Source: an uncultured Dysosmobacter sp. (GTDB lineage Bacteria; Bacillota; Clostridia; Oscillospirales; Oscillospiraceae). Taken from it: a stretch of DNA of 64,000 nt. Location: positions 433,137 to 497,136 of the forward strand of contig CAKTIO010000001.1 in NCBI GenBank assembly GCA_934565855.1, read 5' to 3'. Position numbers and translations under genes: made by a program. Shown here piece by piece: positions 35,192 to 42,695 of this stretch (position 1 is the stretch's first letter; the number at the start of each line of letters is the position of its first letter). Under the pieces are notes generated by a model. The model made no database searches. It had not been told where the DNA came from and was given only the letters and a program-made list of their open reading frames with translations.

Positions 35192-35202
35192 TCCTTTCCC
35201 GG

Positions 35203-35239
35203 GCTGGGGACCGAAGCCATTCGGTCCCCGGCTGTTTTT
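35203..35239 (+). terminator. Terminator of spoVT
   Basis: GCTGGGGACCGA pairs with TCGGTCCCCGGC (one wobble) around AGCCAT and is followed by TGTTTTT. Confidence 0.82.
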
Positions 35240-35329
35240 CTGTTCTCCGGAATGCTTCTCCGGCTCCCGCCGTATAATATACGGCTTTCTCATGCGCTTC
35301 ATCCGCGGATCAAAAAGGAGGAATGCCGG

Positions 35330-36739
35330 ATGCCTTCCCATTGGACGGACCTGTTTTTCGCCCGCTGGGTCCACGCCGCCAGCCGGGCGCTGTGGGACCC
35401 GGTGATGCTGCTTCTGCTTACCGGGACCGGAGTGCTTCTCACCCTCCGGACCCGCTTTCTGCCCTGGCGGAATCTGGGCTACGCCCTGCGCTGCGCGCTG
35501 GACCGGGACGCCCGAAGAGACCGCGGCGGCGGTATTTCCCCCTTCGCGGCGCTGATGACCACCCTTGCCGCCACCATCGGCACCGGCAACATTGTGGGCG
35601 TTGCCACAGCGCTTGCCGCTGGAGGTCCCGGCGCGCTGGTCTGGATGGAGCTGTCCGCCGCCTTCGGCATGGCCTCCAAGCTTGCCGAGTGTATGCTGGC
35701 GGTGAAATACCGGACCCGCAGCAGCACCGGAGAGCCTGCCGGCGGTCCCATGTATGTGATGCGGTCCGCGCTCTCCCCGGGACTGGGCAGGCTGCTGGGC
35801 TTTTTCTTCGCCCTGTTCACCGCTCTTGCCGCCTTCGGCATCGGGAATATCACCCAGTCCCACTCCATCGCGGAGGTGCTTTTCTCCGCAGCCGCCGTTC
35901 CCAGAGCGGCAAGCGGGCTGGTGGTCGCCCTGCTGACGCTGCTTGCCGTTTTCGGCGGCATCGGCAGCATCTCCCGCATCGCGTCGGTTCTGGTCCCCCT
36001 GATGGCGGCGGGATATCTGGCGGCGGGGACCCTGGTCATTCTGGGAAATCTCTCCGCCCTTCCCGGGGCAATGGCAGCCATGCTGCAAAGCGCCTTTTCC
36101 CTTCCGGCGGCGGCTGGCGGCTGCGCGGGCGCCGCCTCCGCGGGACTGTTCCGCGCTGCGCACTACGGCATTGCCCGGGGCATTTTTTCCAACGAGGCGG
36201 GCATGGGGTCCGCTGCCATCACTGCCGCTGCCGCCGCGGCAGACCACCCCGTCCGGCAGGGCTATCTGCAAATGACCGCCGTTTTCTTTGACACGATGGT
36301 CATCTGCAGCGTCACCGGACTTGCGGTCTGCACCTCCGGCGTGTTAGACGCCGCCGGAAGCGGCGGCGTTCCGCTGTCCGGCGCGGCGCTGACCACCGCC
36401 GCCTTCCGCTCTGTTCTGGGTCCGGCGGGCGGCGGATTGGTGTCCGCCTGCATTCTGCTGTTCGCCTTTTCCACCATTCTCGGGTGGGAATATCAAGGGG
36501 AGCGGGCAGTGGAATACCTGCTGGGTGCCGCGCCGGTCCGGCTGTACCGGGTCCTGTTTTCCGCGGCGGCGCTCTGGGGGGCGGTGCAGTCTCTGGAGCT
36601 GGTATGGGACCTGTCGGATCTGTTCAACGCGCTGATGGCGCTGCCGAACCTGCTGTGCCTGCTGCTGTTGTCCGGTCCCACCGCCCGGGAGCTGCGGCGC
36701 TTTCAGCCGGAGGTCCTGCGGCAGAAGCGCCGCCCATAG
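35330..36739 (+). CDS. Sodium:alanine/glycine symporter (AGCS family)
   Basis: 469 residues with about 10-11 membrane segments. The AGCS signature is clear: ATIGTGNIVGVATALAAGGP followed by ALVWMELSAAFGMASKLAE (about 80-125), then the conserved GIFSNEAGMGSA (about 285-296). It takes up small neutral amino acids with sodium. AAAAGGAGG precedes the ATG. It is a single gene between spoVT and the CobW genes. Confidence 0.94.
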   Translation: MPSHWTDLFFARWVHAASRALWDPVMLLLLTGTGVLLTLRTRFLPWRNLGYALRCALDRDARRDRGGGISPFAALMTTLAATIGTGNIVGVATALAAGGPGALVWMELSAAFGMASKLAECMLAVKYRTRSSTGEPAGGPMYVMRSALSPGLGRLLGFFFALFTALAAFGIGNITQSHSIAEVLFSAAAVPRAASGLVVALLTLLAVFGGIGSISRIASVLVPLMAAGYLAAGTLVILGNLSALPGAMAAMLQSAFSLPAAAGGCAGAASAGLFRAAHYGIARGIFSNEAGMGSAAITAAAAAADHPVRQGYLQMTAVFFDTMVICSVTGLAVCTSGVLDAAGSGGVPLSGAALTTAAFRSVLGPAGGGLVSACILLFAFSTILGWEYQGERAVEYLLGAAPVRLYRVLFSAAALWGAVQSLELVWDLSDLFNALMALPNLLCLLLLSGPTARELRRFQPEVLRQKRRP

Positions 36740-36790
36740 GGCTGCCCACAACAGCTTTTTATGGAAAATCTGTAAATTTTTTTCAAAGAG

Positions 36791-36818
36791 TTGCATTTTC
36801 TTTATTTAATGGTATCAT
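36791..36818 (+). promoter_or_regulatory. Likely promoter of the CobW gene pair
   Basis: TTGCAT (36791-36796) and TATCAT (36813-36818), spacer 16 bp, about 40 bp before the first CobW-like start, in an AT-rich leader. No clear zinc-uptake-regulator box was seen. Confidence 0.5.
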
Positions 36819-36858
36819 AAGTTCTGTTCTAAAAATTTAAGGCAAAGGACTTGATGGT

Positions 36859-38013
36859 ATGACAAAAATTGGCATTATTTCCGGCTTTCTGGGCGCTGGA
36901 AAGACCACGCTCATCAAAAAGCTGCTGAACGAAGCCTATCAGGGCGAAAAGCTGGTGCTGATCGAAAACGAATTCGGCGAGATCAGCATTGACGGCGGAT
37001 TTCTGAAGGATTCCGGCGTGCAGATCTCCGAGATGTCCTCCGGCTGCATCTGCTGCTCTCTGGTGGGCGACTTCGGCAAGGCGCTGAAGGACGTGCAGAA
37101 GCAGTTCAACCCCGACCGCATCCTCATTGAGCCCTCCGGCGTGGGCAAGCTGTCCGACGTGGTGGTGGCTGTGCAGAACACCATTCAGGAAGACCCGGAG
37201 CTTGAGCTGAACAGCTTTGTCACCGTGGCGGACGCCACCAAGGTGAAGGTCTATATGAAGAACTTCGGCGAGTTCTATAACAACCAGGTGGAATCCGCCG
37301 GCACCATCGTGCTGTCCCGCACCCAGAAGCTGACCCCGGAGAAGCTGGAGGCAGCCGTTGCCATGCTGCAGGAGAAGAACCCCAGCGCCGCCATCATCAC
37401 CACCCCCTGGGACCAGCTGGACGGCAAGACCATCCGCTCCGCCATGGAAAAGACCTCTCTGGCAGACGAGCTGCTGGAAAAGATCCGCGAGGAGCATGAG
37501 GAAGAGGAGGATGACGACGACTGCTGCTGCGGTCACGACCATCACCACGAGCACGATCATGAGCATCATCACCATGATGAGCATGACCACGACGAGCATG
37601 AGCATCATCATGACCACGACCATGAGCATGAGCACCACCATGACCACGGTCCCGACTGCACCTGCGGCTGCCATGACCACGACCATGACGAGCACGACCA
37701 CGAGCACGACCACGAGCATCACCACCATCATCACCATGCCGACGAGGTGTTCACCTCCTGGGGCGTGGAGACGCCCAAGAGCTTCACCGCCGAGCAGATC
37801 CAGCAGATCCTGTCCCGGCTGGACAGCGGCGAATACGGCAGGATCCTGCGCGCCAAGGGCATTCTGCCCGCACAGGATGGCAGCTGGATCAACTTCGACT
37901 ATGTGCCGGAGGAGCATGACGTGCGCACCGGCACGCCGGACTATACCGGACGTCTGTGCGTCATCGGCGCGGAGCTGAAGGAGGACGGACTGAAGGCGCT
38001 GTTCGGCGTCTGA
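36859..38013 (+). CDS. CobW-family GTPase with His-rich metal-binding linker
   Basis: 384 residues of the CobW/ZNG (COG0523) G3E GTPase family, which insert metals, often zinc, into proteins. Walker A is GFLGAGKTTLIKK (about 9-21), the metal motif CxCC is in SSGCICCSLVGDF (about 60-72), and LIEPSGVGK follows. Between about residues 210 and 293 a stretch of His, Asp and Glu contains several dozen His with interspersed Cys (DCTCGCHDHD), followed by a short CobW C-terminal domain. The His tract suggests storage or scavenging of zinc, nickel or cobalt. It precedes a second CobW-like gene by 43 bp. Confidence 0.92.
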   Translation: MTKIGIISGFLGAGKTTLIKKLLNEAYQGEKLVLIENEFGEISIDGGFLKDSGVQISEMSSGCICCSLVGDFGKALKDVQKQFNPDRILIEPSGVGKLSDVVVAVQNTIQEDPELELNSFVTVADATKVKVYMKNFGEFYNNQVESAGTIVLSRTQKLTPEKLEAAVAMLQEKNPSAAIITTPWDQLDGKTIRSAMEKTSLADELLEKIREEHEEEEDDDDCCCGHDHHHEHDHEHHHHDEHDHDEHEHHHDHDHEHEHHHDHGPDCTCGCHDHDHDEHDHEHDHEHHHHHHHADEVFTSWGVETPKSFTAEQIQQILSRLDSGEYGRILRAKGILPAQDGSWINFDYVPEEHDVRTGTPDYTGRLCVIGAELKEDGLKALFGV

Positions 38014-38056
38014 TGGGTCTGTTCTGTAAAGTTTAATAAAGGAAAAAGGATCGATC

Positions 38057-38986
38057 ATGGATATTCCCGTTTATCTTGTTACCGGCTTTCTGGACGCCGG
38101 TAAAACCAATTTCATCAACGGAATTTTAGAGGATGGCTTCGCCCGTCAGGACCGCACGCTGCTGCTGTGCTGCGAGGAAGGCGAGGAGGAATACGAAAAA
38201 GCCGCTCTGGACAACGTGACCGTTGTCACGGTGGAGGAGCAGGAACAGCTGACCTGCTCCTTCCTGAAGGAATGTGAGAAAAAGTACCGCCCCAAGCAAG
38301 TGCTGATCGAATACAACGGCATGTGGATGCTGGAACCGCTGTACCGGGACATTCTTCCGGCAAACTGGGTCCTTTACCAGATCATGACCTTTGTGCAGGC
38401 GTCCACCTTTGATATGTACGCCAAGAACATGGGGCAGCTGATGATGGAGAAGGTCACCAACGCGGACATGCTGGTGTTCAACCGCTGCAACGCCGAGCTG
38501 CGCGCCTCTCTGCGCAAGCGCAACCTGCGGATGGTCAACCGCCGGGCGGACATCTATCTGGAGAACGACGACGGCACCAGCGAGGACTATCTCACCGGCG
38601 ATGAGTGTCCCTTTGACCTGACGCAGGAGGTCATTGACGTGCCGGACGACGATTTCGGCGTCTGGTATGTGGACGTGATGGACCACCCGGACCGCTACGC
38701 CGGAAAGCTGGTCCACATGAAGCTGGTCATGTGCCACTCCCAGCGGTATCCGGGCATTGACTGCCCCGGACGGTTTGCAATGGTCTGCTGTGAAAACGAC
38801 GTGACCTTCCTGGGTCTGATCGCCAGAGGACCGGGACTGGACCAGTACAAGAACCACGACTGGATGGAGGTCACCGCGAAAATGGGCGTGGAGGACCACC
38901 CCGCCTACAAGGGCAAGGGTCCTGTGATGCACATTCTCTCCGTCGCTCCCTGCGAAAAGCCGAAGGCAGAGGTCGTCTCCTTCTGA
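38057..38986 (+). CDS. Second CobW-like GTPase
   Basis: 309 residues. Walker A GFLDAGKTNFINGIL (about 10-24) identifies the CobW/G3E family, but the CxCC motif is absent. The equivalent region reads LLLCCEEGEEEYEK, and LIEYNGMW stands in place of the usual LIExSG. The C-terminal half (about 205-305) contains HMKLVMCHSQRYPGIDCPGRFAM, a domain also found in TIGR03943-type proteins linked to YcgQ/YcgR-like permeases. So it is probably a partner of a metal or membrane factor, distinct from the upstream GTPase. Confidence 0.85.
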   Translation: MDIPVYLVTGFLDAGKTNFINGILEDGFARQDRTLLLCCEEGEEEYEKAALDNVTVVTVEEQEQLTCSFLKECEKKYRPKQVLIEYNGMWMLEPLYRDILPANWVLYQIMTFVQASTFDMYAKNMGQLMMEKVTNADMLVFNRCNAELRASLRKRNLRMVNRRADIYLENDDGTSEDYLTGDECPFDLTQEVIDVPDDDFGVWYVDVMDHPDRYAGKLVHMKLVMCHSQRYPGIDCPGRFAMVCCENDVTFLGLIARGPGLDQYKNHDWMEVTAKMGVEDHPAYKGKGPVMHILSVAPCEKPKAEVVSF

Positions 38987-39005
38987 ATTTTTTCCGTGCC
39001 ATTGG

Positions 39006-39035
39006 GTACCCTCCGTTTTCGGAGGGTACTTTTTT
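39006..39035 (+). terminator. Terminator of the CobW pair
   Basis: GTACCCTCCG and CGGAGGGTAC form a perfect 10-bp stem (39006-39015 with 39020-39029), followed by TTTTTTC. Confidence 0.88.
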
Positions 39036-39055
39036 CACCCGGATGTGCCCCGGCA

Positions 39056-39100
39056 GACAATAAAATTCCCCAACACCGGCTATCGCCAAATGTTGGGGAA
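39056..39100 (-). terminator. Terminator of the micropeptide array
   Basis: On the minus strand TTCCCCAACA (39091-39100) pairs with TGTTGGGGAA (39066-39075) and is followed by TTTTATT. It begins right after the last minus-strand mini-ORF stop, closing the array transcript. Confidence 0.82.
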
Positions 39101-39124
39101 CTAATTCAGCAGCTGTTTCTTCAT
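39101..39124 (-). CDS. Possible 7-codon ORF at the end of the array
   Basis: MKKQLLN with AAGGAG 3 bases upstream, sharing the KK-x-x-LL beginning of the four 17-mers but stopping early. It overlaps the preceding 20-codon ORF by ATGA. It may be a decayed fifth copy. Confidence 0.25.
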   Translation of the reverse strand: MKKQLLN

Positions 39125-39183
39125 AAGCTCCTTACCGCCGTACAGGCTCCGGAACCCAGCAAAACTGCCGTTTTCACTGTCAT
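39121..39183 (-). CDS. Possible 20-codon ORF, unrelated to the 17-mers
   Basis: Encodes MTVKTAVLLGSGACTAVRSL after GGAAAGGAAG. It lies on the same transcript as the tandem micropeptides, downstream of the fourth one, but its sequence differs: small neutral residues and one Cys. It could be a separate peptide or chance. Confidence 0.3.
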   Translation of the reverse strand: MTVKTAVLLGSGACTAVRSL

Positions 39184-39213
39184 AATGTACTTCCTTTCCT
39201 GATTTGAATGACT

Positions 39214-39267
39214 TTAGCATGCAAACGTCCGGTAGTACTCCCGCAGCAGCATCGAGATCTTACGCAT
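39214..39267 (-). CDS. Tandem micropeptide 4 (17 aa)
   Basis: Encodes MRKISMLLREYYRTFAC. A very strong SD (AAGGAGGGTG) lies just upstream. It matches the consensus M-[KR]-[KR]-[LIV]-[SA]-x-L-L-[KR]-[EA]-Y-Y-R-[TV]-F-[SA]-x of the other three copies. It alone ends in Cys, and its two Lys-to-Arg changes are conservative. Codons differ from the other copies while the residues are kept, which indicates selection on the peptide. The family is not one I recognise. Confidence 0.7.
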   Translation of the reverse strand: MRKISMLLREYYRTFAC

Positions 39268-39313
39268 TATATTCACCCTCCTTTCTTTTTCTATGCGTTC
39301 CCGTTTCCTCTCA

Positions 39314-39367
39314 TCAGGCAGAGAAGGTACGGTAATACGCCTTCAGCAGTGCAGACAGCTTTTTCAT
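39314..39367 (-). CDS. Tandem micropeptide 3 (17 aa)
   Basis: Encodes MKKLSALLKAYYRTFSA; AAGGAG precedes the ATG. As an alpha-helix it places Leu4, Leu7, Leu8, Tyr11, Tyr12 and Phe15 mostly on one side and Lys/Arg on the other, so it is an amphipathic, net-positive peptide without a cleavable signal. It is the third of four tandem copies (transcription order) spaced 88-100 bp start to start. Confidence 0.7.
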   Translation of the reverse strand: MKKLSALLKAYYRTFSA

Positions 39368-39409
39368 ATCGTTCATCTCCTTGTCTCAAATCTTCTCCGG
39401 TCTGTCCGG

Positions 39410-39463
39410 TCAAATGGAAAACACGCGGTAATATTCCTTCAGCAGCATGGAAAGCTTCTTCAT
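39410..39463 (-). CDS. Tandem micropeptide 2 (17 aa)
   Basis: Encodes MKKLSMLLKEYYRVFSI; GAGGTG precedes the ATG. Same length and pattern as the neighbours, with Val14 and a C-terminal Ile making it the most hydrophobic of the four. The linkers between copies are not conserved beyond the SD, so the coding part is what is maintained. Confidence 0.72.
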   Translation of the reverse strand: MKKLSMLLKEYYRVFSI

Positions 39464-39497
39464 GGTGTTCACCTCTTTCTTCCCTGTTTTTCTCTGT

Positions 39498-39551
39498 TCA
39501 AGCAGCAAACGTACGGTAGTATTCCTTCAGCAGCTCAGCGACCCTTTTCAT
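39498..39551 (-). CDS. Tandem micropeptide 1 (17 aa)
   Basis: Encodes MKRVAELLKEYYRTFAA; GAGGTGG precedes the ATG. First copy after the likely promoter. A 6-bp hairpin (GGAAGC-GAAAA-GCTTCC on the minus strand, 39573-39589) lies in the leader about 20 bases before the start. It diverges from the LysR gene at 39715, whose product is the obvious candidate regulator of the array. Confidence 0.72.
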   Translation of the reverse strand: MKRVAELLKEYYRTFAA

Positions 39552-39638
39552 GTTTTCCACCTCGTTTTCTCTGGAAGCTTTTCGCTTCCCTTTGGATGCT
39601 TTTACTGTACTCCCCTTTTGTTAAAATGTAAAATACCT

Positions 39639-39644
39639 ATTATA
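39639..39644 (-). promoter_or_regulatory. Candidate -10 of the micropeptide operon
   Basis: TATAAT on the minus strand about 90 bp upstream of the first micropeptide. No good -35 lies at the usual distance, which fits a promoter that needs an activator such as the divergent LysR protein. Confidence 0.45.
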
Positions 39645-39673
39645 TTGCATTTATGATATCTTTTTTGTATAAT
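39645..39673 (+). promoter_or_regulatory. Promoter of the LysR gene
   Basis: TTGCAT (39645-39650) and TATAAT (39668-39673) with a 17-bp spacer. It is back to back with the array's -10 box, the usual geometry of LysR-controlled divergent units. Confidence 0.72.
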
Positions 39674-39714
39674 AAAACCCGGTCACGATCCTAACAGAAA
39701 GCAGGGGATGCCCT

Positions 39715-40674
39715 TTGGATTTTCGTTCTCTTCAATACTTTGTCACCGTTGCTCAGGAGCTGAACTTCACCCGGGCGGCGGAAAAGCTGCACATGAGCCA
39801 GCCGCCCCTCAGCAACCAGATCAAGGAGCTGGAGACGGACTTCGGCACGGAGCTGTTCATCCGCGGAAAGCGAAAGCTCCAACTGACGGAATCCGGCTCC
39901 CTTCTATTGCAGCGGGCGCTGCAAATGTTGGAGCTTTCGGAAAAGACCCGGCGGGAGCTGACCTCCCTGCACCAGGAGCTGTCCGGCACCATCTGCCTTG
40001 CCATTGTGGAGGGGCGCGCGCCCTATCTCGCCGCCCGCTGGATCGCCGGCTTCCGGGAAAAATACCCGATGGTCCGCTATGAGCTGTGGAATGGCAGCAG
40101 CGACGACGTCATCGACCATCTGCACCGGGGGCTTGCCGACCTGGCGGTCATTGCCGCCCCCTATGACACCGAGCATTTCGAGGGCTTCTCCGTGGGACGG
40201 GAGCCGTGGGTCGCCATCATCCACCGGGAGCATCCGCTGGCGGTGCGCCCCGGCTACGAGGTCCCCCTGTCGGACTTAGTGGGGCATCCGCTGGTCATTC
40301 CCCAGCGGAAATCCCGGGCGGAAGCCATTTACCAATGGTTCGCCGGGATCGGCGCGGAGCCGGAGGTCCTCTGCAAGACCTCCAACTATATTGACGCCGT
40401 TGCCCTGGCGGAGCAGAACGCCGGCATCAGCATCTTTCCCCAGACCACCTACACCCCCAACCCTCATGTGGTCTCCAAGCTCATCACCCAGCCTGCCAAG
40501 CAGGTGGAGTATATGCTGATCTGGGAGCGGGAGCAGCTGCTTCAGCCCGGCGTGGTCCGGGAGTTCACCCAGTATGTCCGGAACTTCCAGCAGGAGGACC
40601 TGATCCACAGCGACCGCTTCCGGGTCCAGTCCTCGCCGGAGTTCACCATTCCCGAGGACGCGGAATACCTGTAA
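39715..40674 (+). CDS. LysR-family transcriptional regulator
   Basis: 319 residues. The N-terminal winged HTH (1-60) shows DFRSLQYFVTVAQELNFTRAAEKLHMSQPPLSNQIKELE, the canonical LysR start. A periplasmic-binding-like effector domain (about 90-295) includes GTICLAIVEGRAPYLAARWI and DLAVIAAPYD. A TTG start at 39715 is used; AGGGG lies 6 bases before it, and residue 2 onward matches family starts. Its effector is unknown. It diverges from the tandem micropeptide array. Confidence 0.93.
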   Translation: MDFRSLQYFVTVAQELNFTRAAEKLHMSQPPLSNQIKELETDFGTELFIRGKRKLQLTESGSLLLQRALQMLELSEKTRRELTSLHQELSGTICLAIVEGRAPYLAARWIAGFREKYPMVRYELWNGSSDDVIDHLHRGLADLAVIAAPYDTEHFEGFSVGREPWVAIIHREHPLAVRPGYEVPLSDLVGHPLVIPQRKSRAEAIYQWFAGIGAEPEVLCKTSNYIDAVALAEQNAGISIFPQTTYTPNPHVVSKLITQPAKQVEYMLIWEREQLLQPGVVREFTQYVRNFQQEDLIHSDRFRVQSSPEFTIPEDAEYL

Positions 40675-40694
40675 AGCCCCTCTGCTTCCCGCCC

Positions 40695-40722
40695 TTGCTT
40701 TTTCCCGCGGACCCGTTATAAT
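40695..40722 (+). promoter_or_regulatory. Promoter of the LTA-synthase-like gene
   Basis: TTGCTT (40695-40700) and TATAAT (40717-40722), spacer 16 bp, about 70 bp before the likely start. Confidence 0.65.
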
Positions 40723-40794
40723 CAGACTGTGGACTGGAAACGCTTTTCCAGCCGCTTTTCCTGCATACAGATACACATGGAAAGGAATGTTTTT

Positions 40795-42690
40795 TTGAAA
40801 AAGCTTTTCAAAAACGGCGTTTTTCAGCTGAGCTGGCTGGGTACGCTGACCGCCGCCGTGCTTCTTGCCGGATTTTACACGCTGCTGTGCCTGTGGATCC
40901 AGCCCAACAGCCTGCGGGCTGTGCTGCAGGTCTTCCGGGCGCAGCCGCTGCTGATCGTTTTGAACAGCCTGCCCATCGGGCTGCTGATCCTGACGTTCAC
41001 CTTTGCCTTCCGCAATGTGTTTGCCGCCGCCTGCCTGACGGGAACGCTGTGCTCCATTCTCTCCCTTGCCAACCGCGTCAAGCTGGAGGTCCGGGACGAG
41101 CCGGTGTTTCCCCGGGACCTTGCCCTGCTGAAGGAGGTCTTTGCCGCCACCGGAGAGTATGACATCCACTGGCCGTGGGGCGCCATTGCCGCCATTGCCG
41201 TGTGCGCGGCAGCCACGGCGCTGTGCGCCCTGCTGGTGCGGTGCAAGCCCTTTCCCGTGCAGCGGCTGCGGCACGGCTGGGCGCGCCTTGCGGGAGCCGC
41301 TGGCAGCCTCGGCATCCTGCTGGCGCTGATCCTCACGGTCTACTCCAGCAACACGCTGTATAACTCCTTCCGCGTCACCAACGCCTATTACATTCCCTCC
41401 GTTTTCAACGAGCTGGGCTTTCCCTACTGCTTCACCCACCACTTCACCACCTACACCGTGGACAAGCCGGAGGGCTACTCCCGGGCGGAGGCGGAGGGCT
41501 GGGAGACCGGAGACTCCACCGGGCAGGGGAAAAACGTTCATGTCATCATGGTCATGAACGAGGCGTTCTCCGACCTTACGGATGACGATGCCTTCACCTA
41601 CAGCCCGGAGGAGGACCCGCTGACCAACCTGCACGCCGTCCGCCAGAGCGCCCATGTGCTGTCCGGACACATTGTGGTGCCCGGCTTTGCCGGCGGCACC
41701 GCCAACACGGAATTTGACGTTCTCACCGGCATGCAGACCAACACCCTGTCCGCCACCACCACCTCCGCCTTCCGCGCGGTGAACCGGAATCTGGACAGCG
41801 TGCTGCGGGTATTCCGGAACGACGGGTATGAGACCTCCTTCCTGCACCCCGGCTACGACTGGTTCTACAACCGGGCGAACGTGTACCGGTGGCTGGGGGC
41901 GGAGACCACGCGCTTCATTGACGATATGCCGGACGCGGAGTACAAGGGCTCCTGGGTAAAGGATTCCTACGTTGCCCGGCAGATCCAGCAGGAGTTCACC
42001 TCCGCCGTGGCGGACGGGCGCTTCCTGTGCAACTACACCACTACCATCCAGAACCACATGTCCTACACCCGGGAAAAATATGGTGCGGACACGCCCATTC
42101 CGCCGGTGCAGACCTCCGTTGCCCTGTCCGAGGAGGCGGAGACCCTGCTGTCGGTGTATATCGAAGGCGTCCGGGACGCCGATGCCATGCTGGGACAGCT
42201 GACGGACTACTTCTCCGCCACGGACGAGCCGGTGGTGCTGGCGTTCTTCGGGGACCATCTCCCCTATCTGGGCGACAACACCCTTGCCTACCGGGAGATA
42301 GGGTCCCAGGTCGCCGTGCTGGAATCGGAGCGGAAGGACCTGTTCTGCTCCTATGAAACCCCCTACGTCCTCTGGGCAAACGACGCGGCTGCCCAGGTGC
42401 TGGACTGGGACAGCGCCGTTGCCGCCCTGGACCTGCCGGAGGATGGAAACATCAGCGCCTGCTATCTGGGCGCCACCATTCTGGAGCTGACAGGGCGCGG
42501 CGAGGAAAGCCCCTGGTTCCAGTATCTGACGGAGGTGCGGCGGCAGCTGCCCATTCTTCAGAAAAAATCCTGTGAGACCGCCGACGGTGTGATCCGCCCC
42601 CAGAGCAGCCTCTCCCAGGAGCAGCAGGCGCTGATCTCCAAGCTGCGCCGCTGGAGCTATTACAAGCTGAAAACCAAGGAAGTGGGGTAA
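40795..42690 (+). CDS. LTA synthase-family sulfatase/phosphotransferase
   Basis: About 631 residues. Around five hydrophobic segments in the first 200 residues are followed by an extracellular alkaline-phosphatase-fold domain. Metal and active-site blocks are visible: VIMVMNEAFSDL (Glu), GGTANTEFDVLTGM (Thr nucleophile) and AFFGDHLPY (Asp-His). This is the LtaS/phosphoglycerol transferase architecture, which polymerises or decorates with glycerol-phosphate outside the cell. The TTG at 40795 has AAAGGA 8 bases upstream; an ATG at 40777 is the alternative. Coupled to a small membrane gene downstream. Confidence 0.88.
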   Translation: MKKLFKNGVFQLSWLGTLTAAVLLAGFYTLLCLWIQPNSLRAVLQVFRAQPLLIVLNSLPIGLLILTFTFAFRNVFAAACLTGTLCSILSLANRVKLEVRDEPVFPRDLALLKEVFAATGEYDIHWPWGAIAAIAVCAAATALCALLVRCKPFPVQRLRHGWARLAGAAGSLGILLALILTVYSSNTLYNSFRVTNAYYIPSVFNELGFPYCFTHHFTTYTVDKPEGYSRAEAEGWETGDSTGQGKNVHVIMVMNEAFSDLTDDDAFTYSPEEDPLTNLHAVRQSAHVLSGHIVVPGFAGGTANTEFDVLTGMQTNTLSATTTSAFRAVNRNLDSVLRVFRNDGYETSFLHPGYDWFYNRANVYRWLGAETTRFIDDMPDAEYKGSWVKDSYVARQIQQEFTSAVADGRFLCNYTTTIQNHMSYTREKYGADTPIPPVQTSVALSEEAETLLSVYIEGVRDADAMLGQLTDYFSATDEPVVLAFFGDHLPYLGDNTLAYREIGSQVAVLESERKDLFCSYETPYVLWANDAAAQVLDWDSAVAALDLPEDGNISACYLGATILELTGRGEESPWFQYLTEVRRQLPILQKKSCETADGVIRPQSSLSQEQQALISKLRRWSYYKLKTKEVG

Positions 42691-42695
42691 GCCGC

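Noticed and set aside
34574-36271. 565-codon minus-strand frame across spoVT and the symporter
   Set aside because: Low-complexity Gly/Arg/Gln sequence produced by the high-GC plus-strand genes, with no motifs or RBS.
37500-37740. Tandem DNA repeat or CRISPR-like array in the CAC/GAC tract
   Set aside because: The repetition is irregular and in frame with the CobW gene; it encodes the His/Asp-rich linker and shows no spacer structure.
36829-38058. Long minus-strand frame opposite the His-rich CobW gene
   Set aside because: Its repetitive Val/Met composition is only the complement of the His/Asp codon tract; the plus-strand frame has the GTPase motifs and an RBS.
39208-39656. Plus-strand ORFs of about 70-110 codons across the micropeptide region
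   Set aside because: They lack SD sites and are frame shadows of the minus-strand array, which has SDs and a conserved pattern.
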